Assembly (NCBI GenBank): GCA_964532485.1
Contig: CAZHKE010000012.1
Location: forward strand, 1 to 64,000
Direction: 5' to 3'
DNA: 64,000 bases
Source: DATBSK01 sp964532485
GTDB taxonomy: Bacteria > Actinomycetota > Acidimicrobiia > IMCC26256 > PALSA-555
A program made the position numbers and the translations under genes. Position 1 is the first letter of the stretch. Every line of letters begins with the position of its first letter. Shown here piece by piece: positions 56,433 through 64,000 of this stretch. The notes under the pieces were generated by a model. The model did not search any database, was not told the DNA's origin, and saw nothing but the letters and a program-made list of their open reading frames with translations.

Positions 56433-57308
56433 TCAGGCGGGGACGGGCTCGGACGGTGCCGGTGGTGGTGGTGGCTCGGGCTCGGTGTCGGTATCGGCGT
56501 CGGGATCGACGTCGGGAGCCGGGCCCGCGGTCGGTGCCCGCCGCCCGGCCCGGGTGAAGACCCGGGCGCTCAGGTAGCCGAGGCCGAGGACGATGAAGCC
56601 GCCGACGGCGTCGAGGAGGTAGTGGTTCGCGGTGAGGACGATCGCGGTGACGGTCCCGACCGGGTAGAGGATCGCGAGCGCCTTCGCCCAGGCGTGCTTC
56701 ACGCGCGGCACCAGCGCGCACGTGCACCACAGCGCCCACGCGCAGTGGACGCTCGGCATCGCGGCGAACTGGTTGGAGATCTTGTTGACCGCACCCTGGT
56801 TGAACGACCAGAACGTCGGGTACTTGTCGAGCGTGTCGACGAAGCCATAGGAGTGCGGCAAGAGGCGCGGTGGCATGAGCGGCCAGAACGCGAACCCGAT
56901 CAGGGCGAGGCCGGTCGCGATCGCGATCGTGTTGCGGAAGAGCGGGTAGTCGTCGCTGAACTTGCGATACAGGAATATCAGCACGCCTGTGGTCACGACG
57001 AAGTGCAGCGATCCGTAGAAGTAGTTGCTGGCGATGATGAGTGGGTCGATGTCGAGCGCCCAACGGTGGACGGCGTGCTCGACGTTGATGCCGAGCGTCT
57101 TCTGCCAGCCCATCAGCTCGATGGCGTGCGCGCGCGCCGTGCCGGGGCTGCCCTCGTTCGAGTTCCGGATCGTGGAGTAGATGAAGTAGAAGGCCAGGAC
57201 GAACGCGATCTCGGCCCACCAGTAGAGGACCGATCCGTCGCTGAGGCGGCGGGCGCCCGGAAGGCGGCGATGCAGTGGGCGGACGTCATCGGCCCGCGTG
57301 ACCGTCAT
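56433..57308 (-). CDS. PAP2-superfamily membrane phosphatase/inositolphosphotransferase-like protein
   Basis: 291 residues from ATG 57308, overlapping the upstream flippase stop (ATGA). Six membrane helices. PAP2 motif C2 is MPSVHCAW with the acid/base His, motif C3 is TANHYLLDAVGG with the nucleophile His and Asp. Motif C1 (RxxxxxxRP) is not conventional, a trait shared with the inositol phosphoryl-transferase branch. The C-terminal 40 residues are a Pro/Asp/Glu-rich acidic tail (PDVDPDADTDTEPEPPPPP). Likely a lipid phosphate or head-group transferase. Confidence 0.87.
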   Translation of the reverse strand: MTVTRADDVRPLHRRLPGARRLSDGSVLYWWAEIAFVLAFYFIYSTIRNSNEGSPGTARAHAIELMGWQKTLGINVEHAVHRWALDIDPLIIASNYFYGSLHFVVTTGVLIFLYRKFSDDYPLFRNTIAIATGLALIGFAFWPLMPPRLLPHSYGFVDTLDKYPTFWSFNQGAVNKISNQFAAMPSVHCAWALWCTCALVPRVKHAWAKALAILYPVGTVTAIVLTANHYLLDAVGGFIVLGLGYLSARVFTRAGRRAPTAGPAPDVDPDADTDTEPEPPPPPAPSEPVPA

Positions 57309-58306
57309 CGGCGGTCGACCGCGGCAGCTGCCGGCTGACGGTGGCCGTGGTGACCGATCGCGAACGCCGGTGCTCCGACGACGCTCACCACGACCGTCAT
57401 CGCGTACCAGAGCAGTCCGAGCGCCACCGCTTGTCCGGTCGGCACGCCGAGGGGATGCAGGAGGAGGGCGAGCATGCCCTCGCGCACGCCCAGGCCGCCG
57501 ACCGAGATCGGCAGCACCTGCACCATGGCGACCGCCGGGATGTACGCGAACACCGCGCCGTTCGGGATCGTGAGCCCGATCGTGTGGACGGCGCAGTAGA
57601 CGGCCGCGAGCACGGTCATCTGGTACGCGACCGCGGCGACGAGAGCGCCCAGCGCGTCCCGCGGGTCGCAGCGCAGGCGGTCGACGCCGACGTGCACGAT
57701 GCCGATGAAGCGCGTCCAGTTGGCGCGGTGCACGAACCGGCCCGCCAGCCGCGGGCTCGCGGCGAGCAGCAGGATCGCAGCGAGCGCGAGCAGGGTTCCG
57801 ACCGCGATCACGATCGCGATCCACGCTCGCGGCAGGCCGACCAGGTCGGGGCGCATCAGGAAGCCTATGAACGTGAGCAGCGGGAGCGCGACGAAGCCGG
57901 TCAGCCGCTCGAGCACGACCGACGCGAACGCCACCTCGGTGGAGCCGGTGTCCTTCGAGCAGCGGCTGATGCGCAGCACGTCGCCGCCCACGGTCGACGG
58001 CAGGGCGCTCCCGACGAACTGACCGGCGAGGTAGTGCTTCAGGAGCACACGCATCGGGATGTGCTCGTCGTAGACGGCGAGCACGCGCTGCCACCGCCAG
58101 GCCGCGACGACGAAGCTGAGCCCCATGAGGAGCATCCCCGAGAAGAGGAACGCCAGGGTGCCGGGCAGGCTGCGGTTCGGCGGGACGAAGTCGTCCGGGT
58201 CGATCTTGATGACGAGGATCGCCAGCAGGGCGGCGCTGACCGCATAGCGACCCCACCGGAACCAGGCGCGGTGACGGCGCGCGGGGACCGTCGAGGAGAC
58301 CGCCAT
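57305..58306 (-). CDS. Lysylphosphatidylglycerol-synthase-like flippase-family membrane protein
   Basis: 333 residues. Seven to eight membrane helices with the family motifs KHYLAGQFVGSALPSTVGGD, ERLTGFVALPLL, and AVAMVQVLPISVGGLGVREG. This is the AglD/UPF0104 type, related to the membrane domain of MprF, and is linked to lipid flipping or polyprenyl-lipid handling. Co-translated with the PAP2 gene, which supports a shared role in a membrane lipid. Leaderless promoter: TAATCT six bases before ATG. Confidence 0.9.
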   Translation of the reverse strand: MAVSSTVPARRHRAWFRWGRYAVSAALLAILVIKIDPDDFVPPNRSLPGTLAFLFSGMLLMGLSFVVAAWRWQRVLAVYDEHIPMRVLLKHYLAGQFVGSALPSTVGGDVLRISRCSKDTGSTEVAFASVVLERLTGFVALPLLTFIGFLMRPDLVGLPRAWIAIVIAVGTLLALAAILLLAASPRLAGRFVHRANWTRFIGIVHVGVDRLRCDPRDALGALVAAVAYQMTVLAAVYCAVHTIGLTIPNGAVFAYIPAVAMVQVLPISVGGLGVREGMLALLLHPLGVPTGQAVALGLLWYAMTVVVSVVGAPAFAIGHHGHRQPAAAAVDRR

Positions 58307-58312
58307 CTACGT

Positions 58313-58318
58313 AGATTA
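58313..58318 (-). promoter_or_regulatory. -10 box for the flippase/PAP2/VOC operon, leaderless type
   Basis: On the minus strand TAATCT ends six bases before ATG 58306. Confidence 0.6.
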
Positions 58319-58374
58319 CGGGGCGGAGAACCCGGGCGCCCTGTCGTCCGAACTCTCGGGAAAGGTTGCCCGAC

Positions 58375-59205
58375 ATGGCCGAGACGATCCTCACGGACGA
58401 CGGAGTGCGGCTCGCGGTCGAGCGCTTCGGCTCAGGCCCGCCGCTCCTCCTCGTCCACGGATTCACGGGGGCCAAGGAGGACCTCGTCGACCACGCCCCT
58501 CGATTCGGTGAGCACGCGGGCGTGGTCGCCTTCGACCACCGGGGGCATGGCGCGAGCGACAAGCCTGCCGACGTCGCGGCGTACTCGCTCGATCGGCTCG
58601 CTGCCGACACGCTGGCGGTGGCCGACGCGCTCGACCTGGGGCGCTTCACGATCCTCGGCCACTCGATGGGCGGGATGGTGGCGCGCCGGCTCGTCCTCGC
58701 CCACCCCGAGCGCGTCGGCGCGCTGGTCCTGCTCGACAGCTCGCCCGGCCCACCCGAAGGCATCGCCCCCGACCTCGCCGACGCCGCCGGGCAGGTCGCG
58801 CTGACCGACGGCATGACGGTGCTGCGCCGGCTCCTGGACGAAGCGAACGTGCTCGGCTCCGACGCCGATCGGCGCGTCCGGAGCGAGCGCCCGGGATACA
58901 TCGAGTTCGGCGATCGCAAGTGGGCCGACGTGGCGCCGGCGGCGTACGCGGCGCTGGTGCACGAGATCACGCACCAACCCGACCAGCTCGAGCTCATGCG
59001 CTCCATCCGGTGCCCGACGCTCGTCGTGGTCGGCGAGCAGGACACGAGCTTCCTCGGCGCGGCGTCCACGATGGCCGACGTGATCCCCGACGCCCGGCTC
59101 GTGGTCGTGCCCGACGCCGGTCACGCACCCCAGTTCGAGAACCCCGACGCGTACTCCGCCGCGGTCGACTCGTTCGTCCGCGAGGCCGCGGGAGTCTCGA
59201 CGTGA
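58375..59205 (+). CDS. Alpha/beta hydrolase
   Basis: 276 residues from ATG 58375 after GGGAAAGG; the in-frame TTG 58366 is rejected. Oxyanion LVHGFTGAKEDL, nucleophile elbow LGHSMGGMVA (Ser), acid Asp in VVVGEQDTSFLG and His in VPDAGHAPQFENP. The lid region suggests a small-molecule ester or C-C hydrolase. It overlaps the TPP-enzyme gene by four bases (GTGA), suggesting sequential steps of one pathway. Confidence 0.92.
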   Translation: MAETILTDDGVRLAVERFGSGPPLLLVHGFTGAKEDLVDHAPRFGEHAGVVAFDHRGHGASDKPADVAAYSLDRLAADTLAVADALDLGRFTILGHSMGGMVARRLVLAHPERVGALVLLDSSPGPPEGIAPDLADAAGQVALTDGMTVLRRLLDEANVLGSDADRRVRSERPGYIEFGDRKWADVAPAAYAALVHEITHQPDQLELMRSIRCPTLVVVGEQDTSFLGAASTMADVIPDARLVVVPDAGHAPQFENPDAYSAAVDSFVREAAGVST

Positions 59206-60797
59206 GTGAACCCCGCGACGCGGGCTTCGCCGCGGCCGAGACGCTGCGGGCGCACGACGTCGACACGCTCTTCACGCTCTCGGGCGGGCACCTGTTCCCG
59301 CTCTACGACGGGTGCGTGAAGACCGACATCCGGCTCATCGACACCCGGCACGAGCAGACCGCGGCGTTCGCGGCCGAGGGGTGGGCCAAGGTGACTCGTC
59401 GCGTCGGTGTCGCCGCACTCACGGCGGGGCCCGGCGTCACCAACGGTGTGAGCGCGATCACGAGCGCCTACCTCAACGGCTCACCGGTGTGCGTCGTCGG
59501 TGGACGGGCGCCGCACGCCCGCTGGGGGGTGGGGTCGCTCCAGGAGCTCGACCACGTGCCGATCGTCGCTTCGGTCACCAAGCACGCCGCGACGCTGGAG
59601 ACGCCGGACTCGGTGGCGCCGGGCCTCGACGCCGCGCTCCGTGCCGCCACGTCGCCCCACCGTGGCCCGACGTTCGTCGACGTCCCGCTCGACGCGTGGG
59701 GTGCAACATCGGCGACGACCATGTCGCCCGAGCGGGTTGCCGCGGCGCCCGAGGTCAGCATGGTCGCGGATCTCGTCGGCACGGCCCGACGGCCGGTCCT
59801 CATGGTCGGCGGCGACGTCTACTGGGCCGGTGGCGAGGCCGAGGTGCTCGCCTTCGCCGACGCGGCGCGCATCCCGGTCTTCGCGAACGACATGGGCCGC
59901 GGCCTCGTGCCTGCTGATCATGAGCTGGCGTTCTCGCGCGCGCGGTCGGTCGCGTTCAAGGAAGCCGACCTCATGATCGTCGCCGGCACGCCGCTCGACT
60001 TCCGGCTCGGGTTCGGGTCGTTCGACGCGCCGGTCGTCCATCTCGTCGACAGCGTGCAGGGGGTCGCCTCGCACGTGGGCCTCGCGGCGTCGGCGGTCGG
60101 CGACCTCGCCGCGATGTTCGCGCAGCTCGCCGAGTCGGCGGGACGCACCGACGACGACCGTTGGGTCGCGAGGCTGCGTGACGAGGAACAGTCGAAGCGC
60201 GCGGCCGAGCGGGACCGCCTGACCTCCGACGCGACCCCGATCGACCCGGCGCGGGTGTACGGCGAGCTGCGGGAGCGGCTCGACCGGGATGCGGTCGTCA
60301 TCGGCGACGGCGGCGACTTCGTGTCGTACGCGGGCAAGTACGTCGACACGCACTCGCCCGGCTGCTTCCTCGGGCCCGGTCCGTACGGCTGCCTCGGCAG
60401 CGGGACGGGCTACGCCCTGGCGGCCGCGCTCGCGCACCCCGACCGCCAGGTGGTCGTCTGCTACGGCGACGGGGCGATCGGGTTCACGCTGGGCGATCTC
60501 GACACGCTCGTGCGACACGGCGTGAGCGTGACGGCGATCATCGGGAACAACGGCATCTGGGGGCTCGAGAAGCACCCGATGCAGATGATCTTCGGCTACG
60601 ACGTCGTCGCCGAGCTGCGTCCGGGGACGCGCTACGACCTCGTCGCCGAGGCGCTCGGAGCCCACGGCGAGCTCGTCGAGGCACCCGCCGACATCGGTCC
60701 CGCCCTCGACCGGGCGTTCGCGCACGACGGGCTCTCGGTCGTGAACGTCCTCACCGACCCCGCCGACGCCTACCCCCGGTCGAGCAACCTGGGCTGA
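59202..60797 (+). CDS. Thiamine-pyrophosphate enzyme, acetolactate-synthase/2-hydroxyacyl-CoA-lyase-like
   Basis: 531 residues from GTG 59202. PYR domain with catalytic Glu in DTRHEQTAAFAAEGWAKVT, TAGPGVTNGVSAI and a central FAD/ADP-like domain (VLMVGGDVYWAGGEAEVLAF). The C-terminal PP domain has the TPP-diphosphate motif YGDGAIGFTLGDLDTLV...NN. Length and motifs fit the acetolactate synthase family, but the small subunit is absent. Variants include oxalyl-CoA decarboxylase and 2-hydroxyacyl-CoA lyase; the coupled alpha/beta hydrolase supports a degradative role. Substrate unassigned. Confidence 0.88.
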   Translation: MSEPRDAGFAAAETLRAHDVDTLFTLSGGHLFPLYDGCVKTDIRLIDTRHEQTAAFAAEGWAKVTRRVGVAALTAGPGVTNGVSAITSAYLNGSPVCVVGGRAPHARWGVGSLQELDHVPIVASVTKHAATLETPDSVAPGLDAALRAATSPHRGPTFVDVPLDAWGATSATTMSPERVAAAPEVSMVADLVGTARRPVLMVGGDVYWAGGEAEVLAFADAARIPVFANDMGRGLVPADHELAFSRARSVAFKEADLMIVAGTPLDFRLGFGSFDAPVVHLVDSVQGVASHVGLAASAVGDLAAMFAQLAESAGRTDDDRWVARLRDEEQSKRAAERDRLTSDATPIDPARVYGELRERLDRDAVVIGDGGDFVSYAGKYVDTHSPGCFLGPGPYGCLGSGTGYALAAALAHPDRQVVVCYGDGAIGFTLGDLDTLVRHGVSVTAIIGNNGIWGLEKHPMQMIFGYDVVAELRPGTRYDLVAEALGAHGELVEAPADIGPALDRAFAHDGLSVVNVLTDPADAYPRSSNLG

Positions 60798-60800
60798 CGT

Positions 60801-60844
60801 GGCGTCGCGTCGCTCGGTCTCGCAGGCCGAGCTCCAGCGACGCC
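60801..60844. terminator. Two-step hairpin between convergent genes
   Basis: The outer arms GGCGTCGC (60801-60808) and GCGACGCC (60837-60844) and the inner CTCGG/CCGAG (60813/60827) form one stem. It separates the TPP-enzyme gene from the convergent 60852 gene. Confidence 0.65.
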
Positions 60845-60851
60845 GGAGCTG

Positions 60852-61391
60852 CTAGCGGGCGGCGGTGTCGGGGCAGGGCTTCCAGTCGCCGTCTTCCTCG
60901 ACGACCCGGAGCTCGTGCGTCTCGTCCGAGTCGCGGTCGTCGTCGTTGCTCACCGTGTAGTCGACGGTCGCGCTGTCGCCGTCGCGGTCGACGCCGAACG
61001 GGTTGACCGCGACGTTGTCGCGTCCTGCGAAGTGGCGCGTCACCGACGAGACCGCGACGTCCGGGTCGTCTTGATCGGCGTCGCAGAGCTGGTCGGCCGC
61101 GGCCTGGAACCTGTTGTCGGCGAGGTCGTCGATGAAGTCGTGAGCCGCGTTGTACGGCGGCAGGGTGCGCGTGGCGAACAGCGCACCGCCCGCGACCCAG
61201 AGCAACACGATGACGCCGATGACGATCAGGAACACGGGGAGCCAGCGGCGACGGCGCCGGGCCCGCGGTGTCGCCGACGACGGTGGAGCCGGGGCACCGG
61301 GCGCGGCGCCCGACGGGACGACGACCTCCGGGGCCGGGGCGTCGCCGCCACTCGGCTCGTTGCTGGGGCTCGTGGGTGCGTCGTCGGCCAT
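60852..61391 (-). CDS. Hypothetical membrane-anchored protein, DUF4878-like
   Basis: 179 residues from ATG 61391. A Pro/Ala/Ser-rich disordered cytoplasmic N-terminus (1-48), a basic stop PRARRRRRWL, one transmembrane helix (about 50-72, VFLIVIGVIVLLWVAGG), then an extracytoplasmic alpha+beta domain with NAAHDFIDDLADNRFQAAA-like helix and acidic strands, ending in CPDTAAR with one of two Cys. This is the NTF2-like/DUF4878 layout. Function unknown; probably co-transcribed with the thioesterase gene, nine bases upstream. Confidence 0.75.
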   Translation of the reverse strand: MADDAPTSPSNEPSGGDAPAPEVVVPSGAAPGAPAPPSSATPRARRRRRWLPVFLIVIGVIVLLWVAGGALFATRTLPPYNAAHDFIDDLADNRFQAAADQLCDADQDDPDVAVSSVTRHFAGRDNVAVNPFGVDRDGDSATVDYTVSNDDDRDSDETHELRVVEEDGDWKPCPDTAAR

Positions 61392-61400
61392 GGTCGCAGC

Positions 61401-61799
61401 TCAGTCTCGCGACACGGCGGCGCCGGTCGCCTTCTCGAGGAAGCGCTCACGCTCCACGACGACCCGCGTGATCCGTCCGGCGGCGACGAGCCCTCTCCCG
61501 TCGGTCACCGACACGCGGAACGTGAGGCGGCGGCTCTCGACGTTCTCGAGCGTCGCCTCCGCGTGCACGCGGTCACCCACGCCGGTCGGCGCGAGGTGGT
61601 CGAGCTGCACGCGGTAGCCGACGGTCGTCTCGGGCTCACCGAGCTCGCCGGCGACTGCCTGCACCGTCGCCTCCTCGGCGAGGCGCACGACGCTCGGCGT
61701 CGAGAGGACCGGTACGTCGCCACTGCGCAGCGCGAGAGCGGTGTCGTCGTCGGCGACGGTCATGGAGGCGGTAGCGGTCAGGCCGGGCCGCAGGGGCAT
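61401..61799 (-). CDS. Thioesterase of the FlK/hotdog family
   Basis: 132 residues. The single hotdog fold has LSTPSVVRLAEEATVQAVAG on the long helix and TVGYRVQLDHLAPTGVGDRV. The pattern resembles fluoroacetyl-CoA thioesterase (FlK) with Ser/Thr, Glu (EEAT) and His (QLDHLAPT) positions retained; general thioester hydrolysis is the safe claim. ATG 61799 is only 20 bases from the divergent tldD start. Confidence 0.87.
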   Translation of the reverse strand: MPLRPGLTATASMTVADDDTALALRSGDVPVLSTPSVVRLAEEATVQAVAGELGEPETTVGYRVQLDHLAPTGVGDRVHAEATLENVESRRLTFRVSVTDGRGLVAAGRITRVVVERERFLEKATGAAVSRD

Positions 61800-61819
61800 T
61801 GACCTACCCTAGCGAGCCG
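61800..61819. promoter_or_regulatory. 20-bp divergent promoter (thioesterase / tldD)
   Basis: CTACCCTAG contains both -10 boxes: TACCCT on plus (61805-61810), nine bases before GTG 61820; TAGGGT on minus (61811-61806), six bases before ATG 61799. They share five base pairs. Confidence 0.6.
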
Positions 61820-63208
61820 GTGATCGAGCACGACGTCCTCGAACAGACCATCGCCCGGGCCCTTCGCGCCGGCGGCGACTTCGCCGAGGTCTTCGGCGAG
61901 GACCGAACCACGGCCAGCGCTCGCTTCGACGACGGCCGGGTCGAGGAGCTGGTGAGCGGGCGGGCCCGCGGCGTCGGGGTTCGCGTGGTGCGCGGCGACA
62001 CCACCGGCTACGCCCACACGGCCGACCTGTCGGCGGCGGGGCTCGGCGAAGCCGCTGATGCCGCCGCGGTGGCGGCCCGCGACGGCGACGGGCAGGCCCG
62101 GGTCGTCTCGCTCACCCGGGAGCCGACGACGCCCTACGTGCCGACGATGCCGCCTGGCGCTGTGCCCAAGGCCCGCAAGGTGGACCTGCTGCACGCCGCT
62201 GACGACGCCGCGCGCGCTCAGGGTGACTCGATCAGCCAGGTGAGCGCGTCGTATGCCGACGCGAGGCGTCGCATCCTCGTCGCGAGCTCCGACGGGCTCC
62301 TCGTCGAGGACGACCAGACGCGCACGCGCTTCGCCGTGCAGTGCGTCGCGGTCGGGGACACGGGTCGTCAGACTGGCAGCGAAGGCCCGGGTCGCACGCT
62401 CGGCTTCGAGCTGTTCGACGAGATCGACGCGGCGGACGTGGCACGCATCGCCGCCGACCGCGCGCTCACGATGCTCCGGGCGCGGCCGGCGCCGTCGGGG
62501 AAGCTCCCCGTCGTCCTGCGCAAGGGTGCCGGTGGCGTGCTCTTCCACGAGGCTTGCGGGCACGGGCTCGAGGCCGACCTCGTCGGGCGCGACGCGTCCG
62601 TCTTCAAGGGCCGCGTGGGCGAGCGCGTGGCGGCGAGGGGCTTGACGCTCGTCGACGACGGCACGTACCGGCGCGAGTGGGGGACGAGCGTCATCGACGA
62701 CGAGGGTGCACCGACTCGGCGCAACGTGTTGATCGACGACGGCGTGCTCACGGACTACATGTGGGACCTCACGCGGGCGCGCAAGGAGGGTCGCGCGAGC
62801 AGCGGGAACGGTCGCCGCGAGACGTACCGCAGTCTGCCGATGGTGCGCATGACGAACACGTACCTGCTCGAGGGCGACGAAGACCCCGACGGGATCATCG
62901 CCCGGACCGACCACGGGCTGTACTGCGCCGCGCTCGGCGGCGGGCAGGTCAACACCGCGACCGGCGACTTCGTGTTCGGCGTCACCGAGGCGTATCTGAT
63001 CGAGAACGGTCGCATCACCGAGCCGGTGCGCGCCGCGCAGCTGATCGGCAACGGACCGGAGGTGCTGCGGCTCGTCGACGCGATCGGCACCGACTTCGAG
63101 ACGTGGACCGGCACGTGCGGCAAGGACGGCCAGGGCGTACCGGTCTCGTCGGGCCAGCCGACGCTTCGCGTCGGCGAGCTCACCATCGGCGGCACTGCCG
63201 GATCGTGA
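61820..63208 (+). CDS. tldD: TldD metalloprotease subunit
   Basis: About 462 residues from GTG 61820; TTG 61799 is rejected because it would overlap the promoter. The active-site HExxxH lies at residues 243-248 in GGVLFHEACGHGLEADL. Later segments DYMWDLTRARKEGRASSGNG, TYLLEGDEDPDGIIARTDHG and AALGGGQVNTATGDFVFG are standard. TldD/TldE form a heterodimer that cleaves unfolded or modified peptides, for example in microcin maturation and CcdA degradation. TldE overlaps it by four bases. Confidence 0.95.
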   Translation: MIEHDVLEQTIARALRAGGDFAEVFGEDRTTASARFDDGRVEELVSGRARGVGVRVVRGDTTGYAHTADLSAAGLGEAADAAAVAARDGDGQARVVSLTREPTTPYVPTMPPGAVPKARKVDLLHAADDAARAQGDSISQVSASYADARRRILVASSDGLLVEDDQTRTRFAVQCVAVGDTGRQTGSEGPGRTLGFELFDEIDAADVARIAADRALTMLRARPAPSGKLPVVLRKGAGGVLFHEACGHGLEADLVGRDASVFKGRVGERVAARGLTLVDDGTYRREWGTSVIDDEGAPTRRNVLIDDGVLTDYMWDLTRARKEGRASSGNGRRETYRSLPMVRMTNTYLLEGDEDPDGIIARTDHGLYCAALGGGQVNTATGDFVFGVTEAYLIENGRITEPVRAAQLIGNGPEVLRLVDAIGTDFETWTGTCGKDGQGVPVSSGQPTLRVGELTIGGTAGS

Positions 63209-64000
63209 GCGATCTGCTCGCGATCGCGCGGCGAGTCGCGGGCGCGGCGCATGGCGGTGAAGAGATCGAGGCCTATGTGTCGCGGACGCGTGAGACCGAC
63301 GTGAAGGTGCACGACGCCGACGTCGAGTCGCTCGTCGTCTCGGAGCGAGCGGGGGTCGGCGTACGCGTGGTGGACGGCGGGCGTCAGGGGTTCGCGTGGG
63401 CGGGATCGCTGGACGAAGCGGTGATCGACGATGCCGTCGTCGCGGCACGCGACAACGCGGAGTTCGCGACGCCCGACGAGTGTCTCGGGCTCGTCACGGT
63501 CGACGAGGCCTCGGGTCCGGCTGTGGCCCTCGATCTCTGGCGCGACGACGTCACCGCGACCGACGCGGGCGAGAAGGTCGCGCTCGCGCTGGCGGCTGAA
63601 GCCGCGACGCTCGCAGCAGACCCGGGCGTGCGGGCCGTCGAGTCGGCGTCGTACGCAGACTCCGCGCTCGAAGCCGCGGTTGTGGCTTCGACAGGGGTCG
63701 AGGCCGTCGCGCACCGCACGTCGTGCTCGGTGGCGTCGTTCGCGCTCGCCGGAGAGGGCGTCGACACCCGGACCGGCTACGGCTTCTCCGCGGGGCGGGC
63801 CTTCGCGGACCTCGACGTCGCCATCGCCGCGCGCGACGCGGCCACGCGGGCCGTGCGCCTGCTGGGCGCGCAACAGCCGCACAGCAGCAGGCTCCCCGTG
63901 GTGCTCGATCCGTTGGTCACGCGCTCGCTGGTCGCGATCATCGGCGTGGCTCTCGGCGGCGAGGCGATCGTCAAGGGCCGCTCGTTGTTCGTCGGGCGGA
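63205..64000 (+). CDS. tldE: TldE/PmbA subunit, cut by the window end
   Basis: 265 residues from GTG 63205 (overlapping the tldD stop as GTGA) with no stop before base 64000. Visible segments: EEIEAYVSRTRETDVKVHDA, VESLVVSERAGVGVRVVDGG, GFAWAGSLDEAVIDDAVVAA, STGVEAVAHRTSC, and TGYGFSAGRAFADLDVAIAAR. It lacks the HExxxH motif, as expected for TldE. It is the partner of the preceding TldD. Confidence 0.93.
   Translation, partial: MSDLLAIARRVAGAAHGGEEIEAYVSRTRETDVKVHDADVESLVVSERAGVGVRVVDGGRQGFAWAGSLDEAVIDDAVVAARDNAEFATPDECLGLVTVDEASGPAVALDLWRDDVTATDAGEKVALALAAEAATLAADPGVRAVESASYADSALEAAVVASTGVEAVAHRTSCSVASFALAGEGVDTRTGYGFSAGRAFADLDVAIAARDAATRAVRLLGAQQPHSSRLPVVLDPLVTRSLVAIIGVALGGEAIVKGRSLFVGR

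Noticed and set aside
61799..61819. TTG 61799 as the tldD start
   Set aside because: It overlaps the divergent thioesterase start and the -10 boxes; GTG 61820 leaves a leaderless-type spacing and the usual TldD N-terminus.

Overview
The window is high-GC, densely packed actinobacterial chromosome. The gene content fits a member of class Acidimicrobiia or a close relative: WhiB, CarD, a PAC2-family protein, HemQ-type coproheme decarboxylase, an F420-type luciferase-like oxidoreductase, a WS/DGAT acyltransferase, glucosyl-3-phosphoglycerate synthase, a type 1 encapsulin with encapsulated ferritin, and a GlnR-type operator. This taxonomy is inferred from gene content; no rRNA gene is present. 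Five runs of exactly 100 N (10864, 17873, 26252, 33131, 36796) mark scaffold joins of unknown true length, so this is a draft or metagenome-derived scaffold. No insertion sequence, prophage or CRISPR array was seen.

Layout: 1-5.4 kb holds a truncated regulator, a Crp-type regulator, CarD, the isoprenoid genes ispD-ispF, cysS, rlmB and tRNA-Thr. 5.4-12.1 kb is dominated by trehalose and glycerate/glucosylglycerate metabolism (otsB, an otsA-like gene, treT, glycerate kinase, gpgS) plus a tandem-repeat array containing a gap. 12.1-14 kb is a SAM-I riboswitch followed by a threonine-synthase-family gene and a CysO-like sulfur carrier. 13.9-16.1 kb is a DtxR/MntR-type regulator divergent from an encapsulated-ferritin/encapsulin operon. 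16.1-23.4 kb has CIRCE-controlled groEL, hemQ and a large PAS-PAS-GAF-GGDEF-EAL protein. 23.4-30.7 kb is a nitrogen region: an orphan winged-helix regulator and a cation/proton antiporter fused to a GlnD-like tail run leftward, and amtB-glnK-glnD run rightward behind a full GlnR-type box. 30.8-48.4 kb mixes secreted proteins, lipoproteins, pyrE, acyl-CoA dehydrogenase, WS/DGAT, amidase, metallo-beta-lactamase-fold, sulfatase and M20 peptidase genes. 48.4-64 kb has a CoA-transferase, an ABC exporter, arfB, tandem crcB, whiB, a LysR regulator, lipid-type membrane enzymes, a TPP enzyme and tldD-tldE.

Most promising for follow-up: (1) the SAM riboswitch, threonine-synthase homologue and CysO-like operon, which suggests a thiocarboxylate-fed homocysteine route; (2) the antiporter fused to a degenerate GlnD-type HD region and two ACT domains, next to the PII/GlnD genes; (3) a shared C-terminal ending Phe-Thr-Gly on all three Sec-type secreted, non-lipoprotein proteins in the window, which looks like an unnamed sorting or processing signal; (4) very frequent leaderless-type promoters, with TANNNT six to nine bases before the start codon, including divergent pairs whose -10 boxes overlap.
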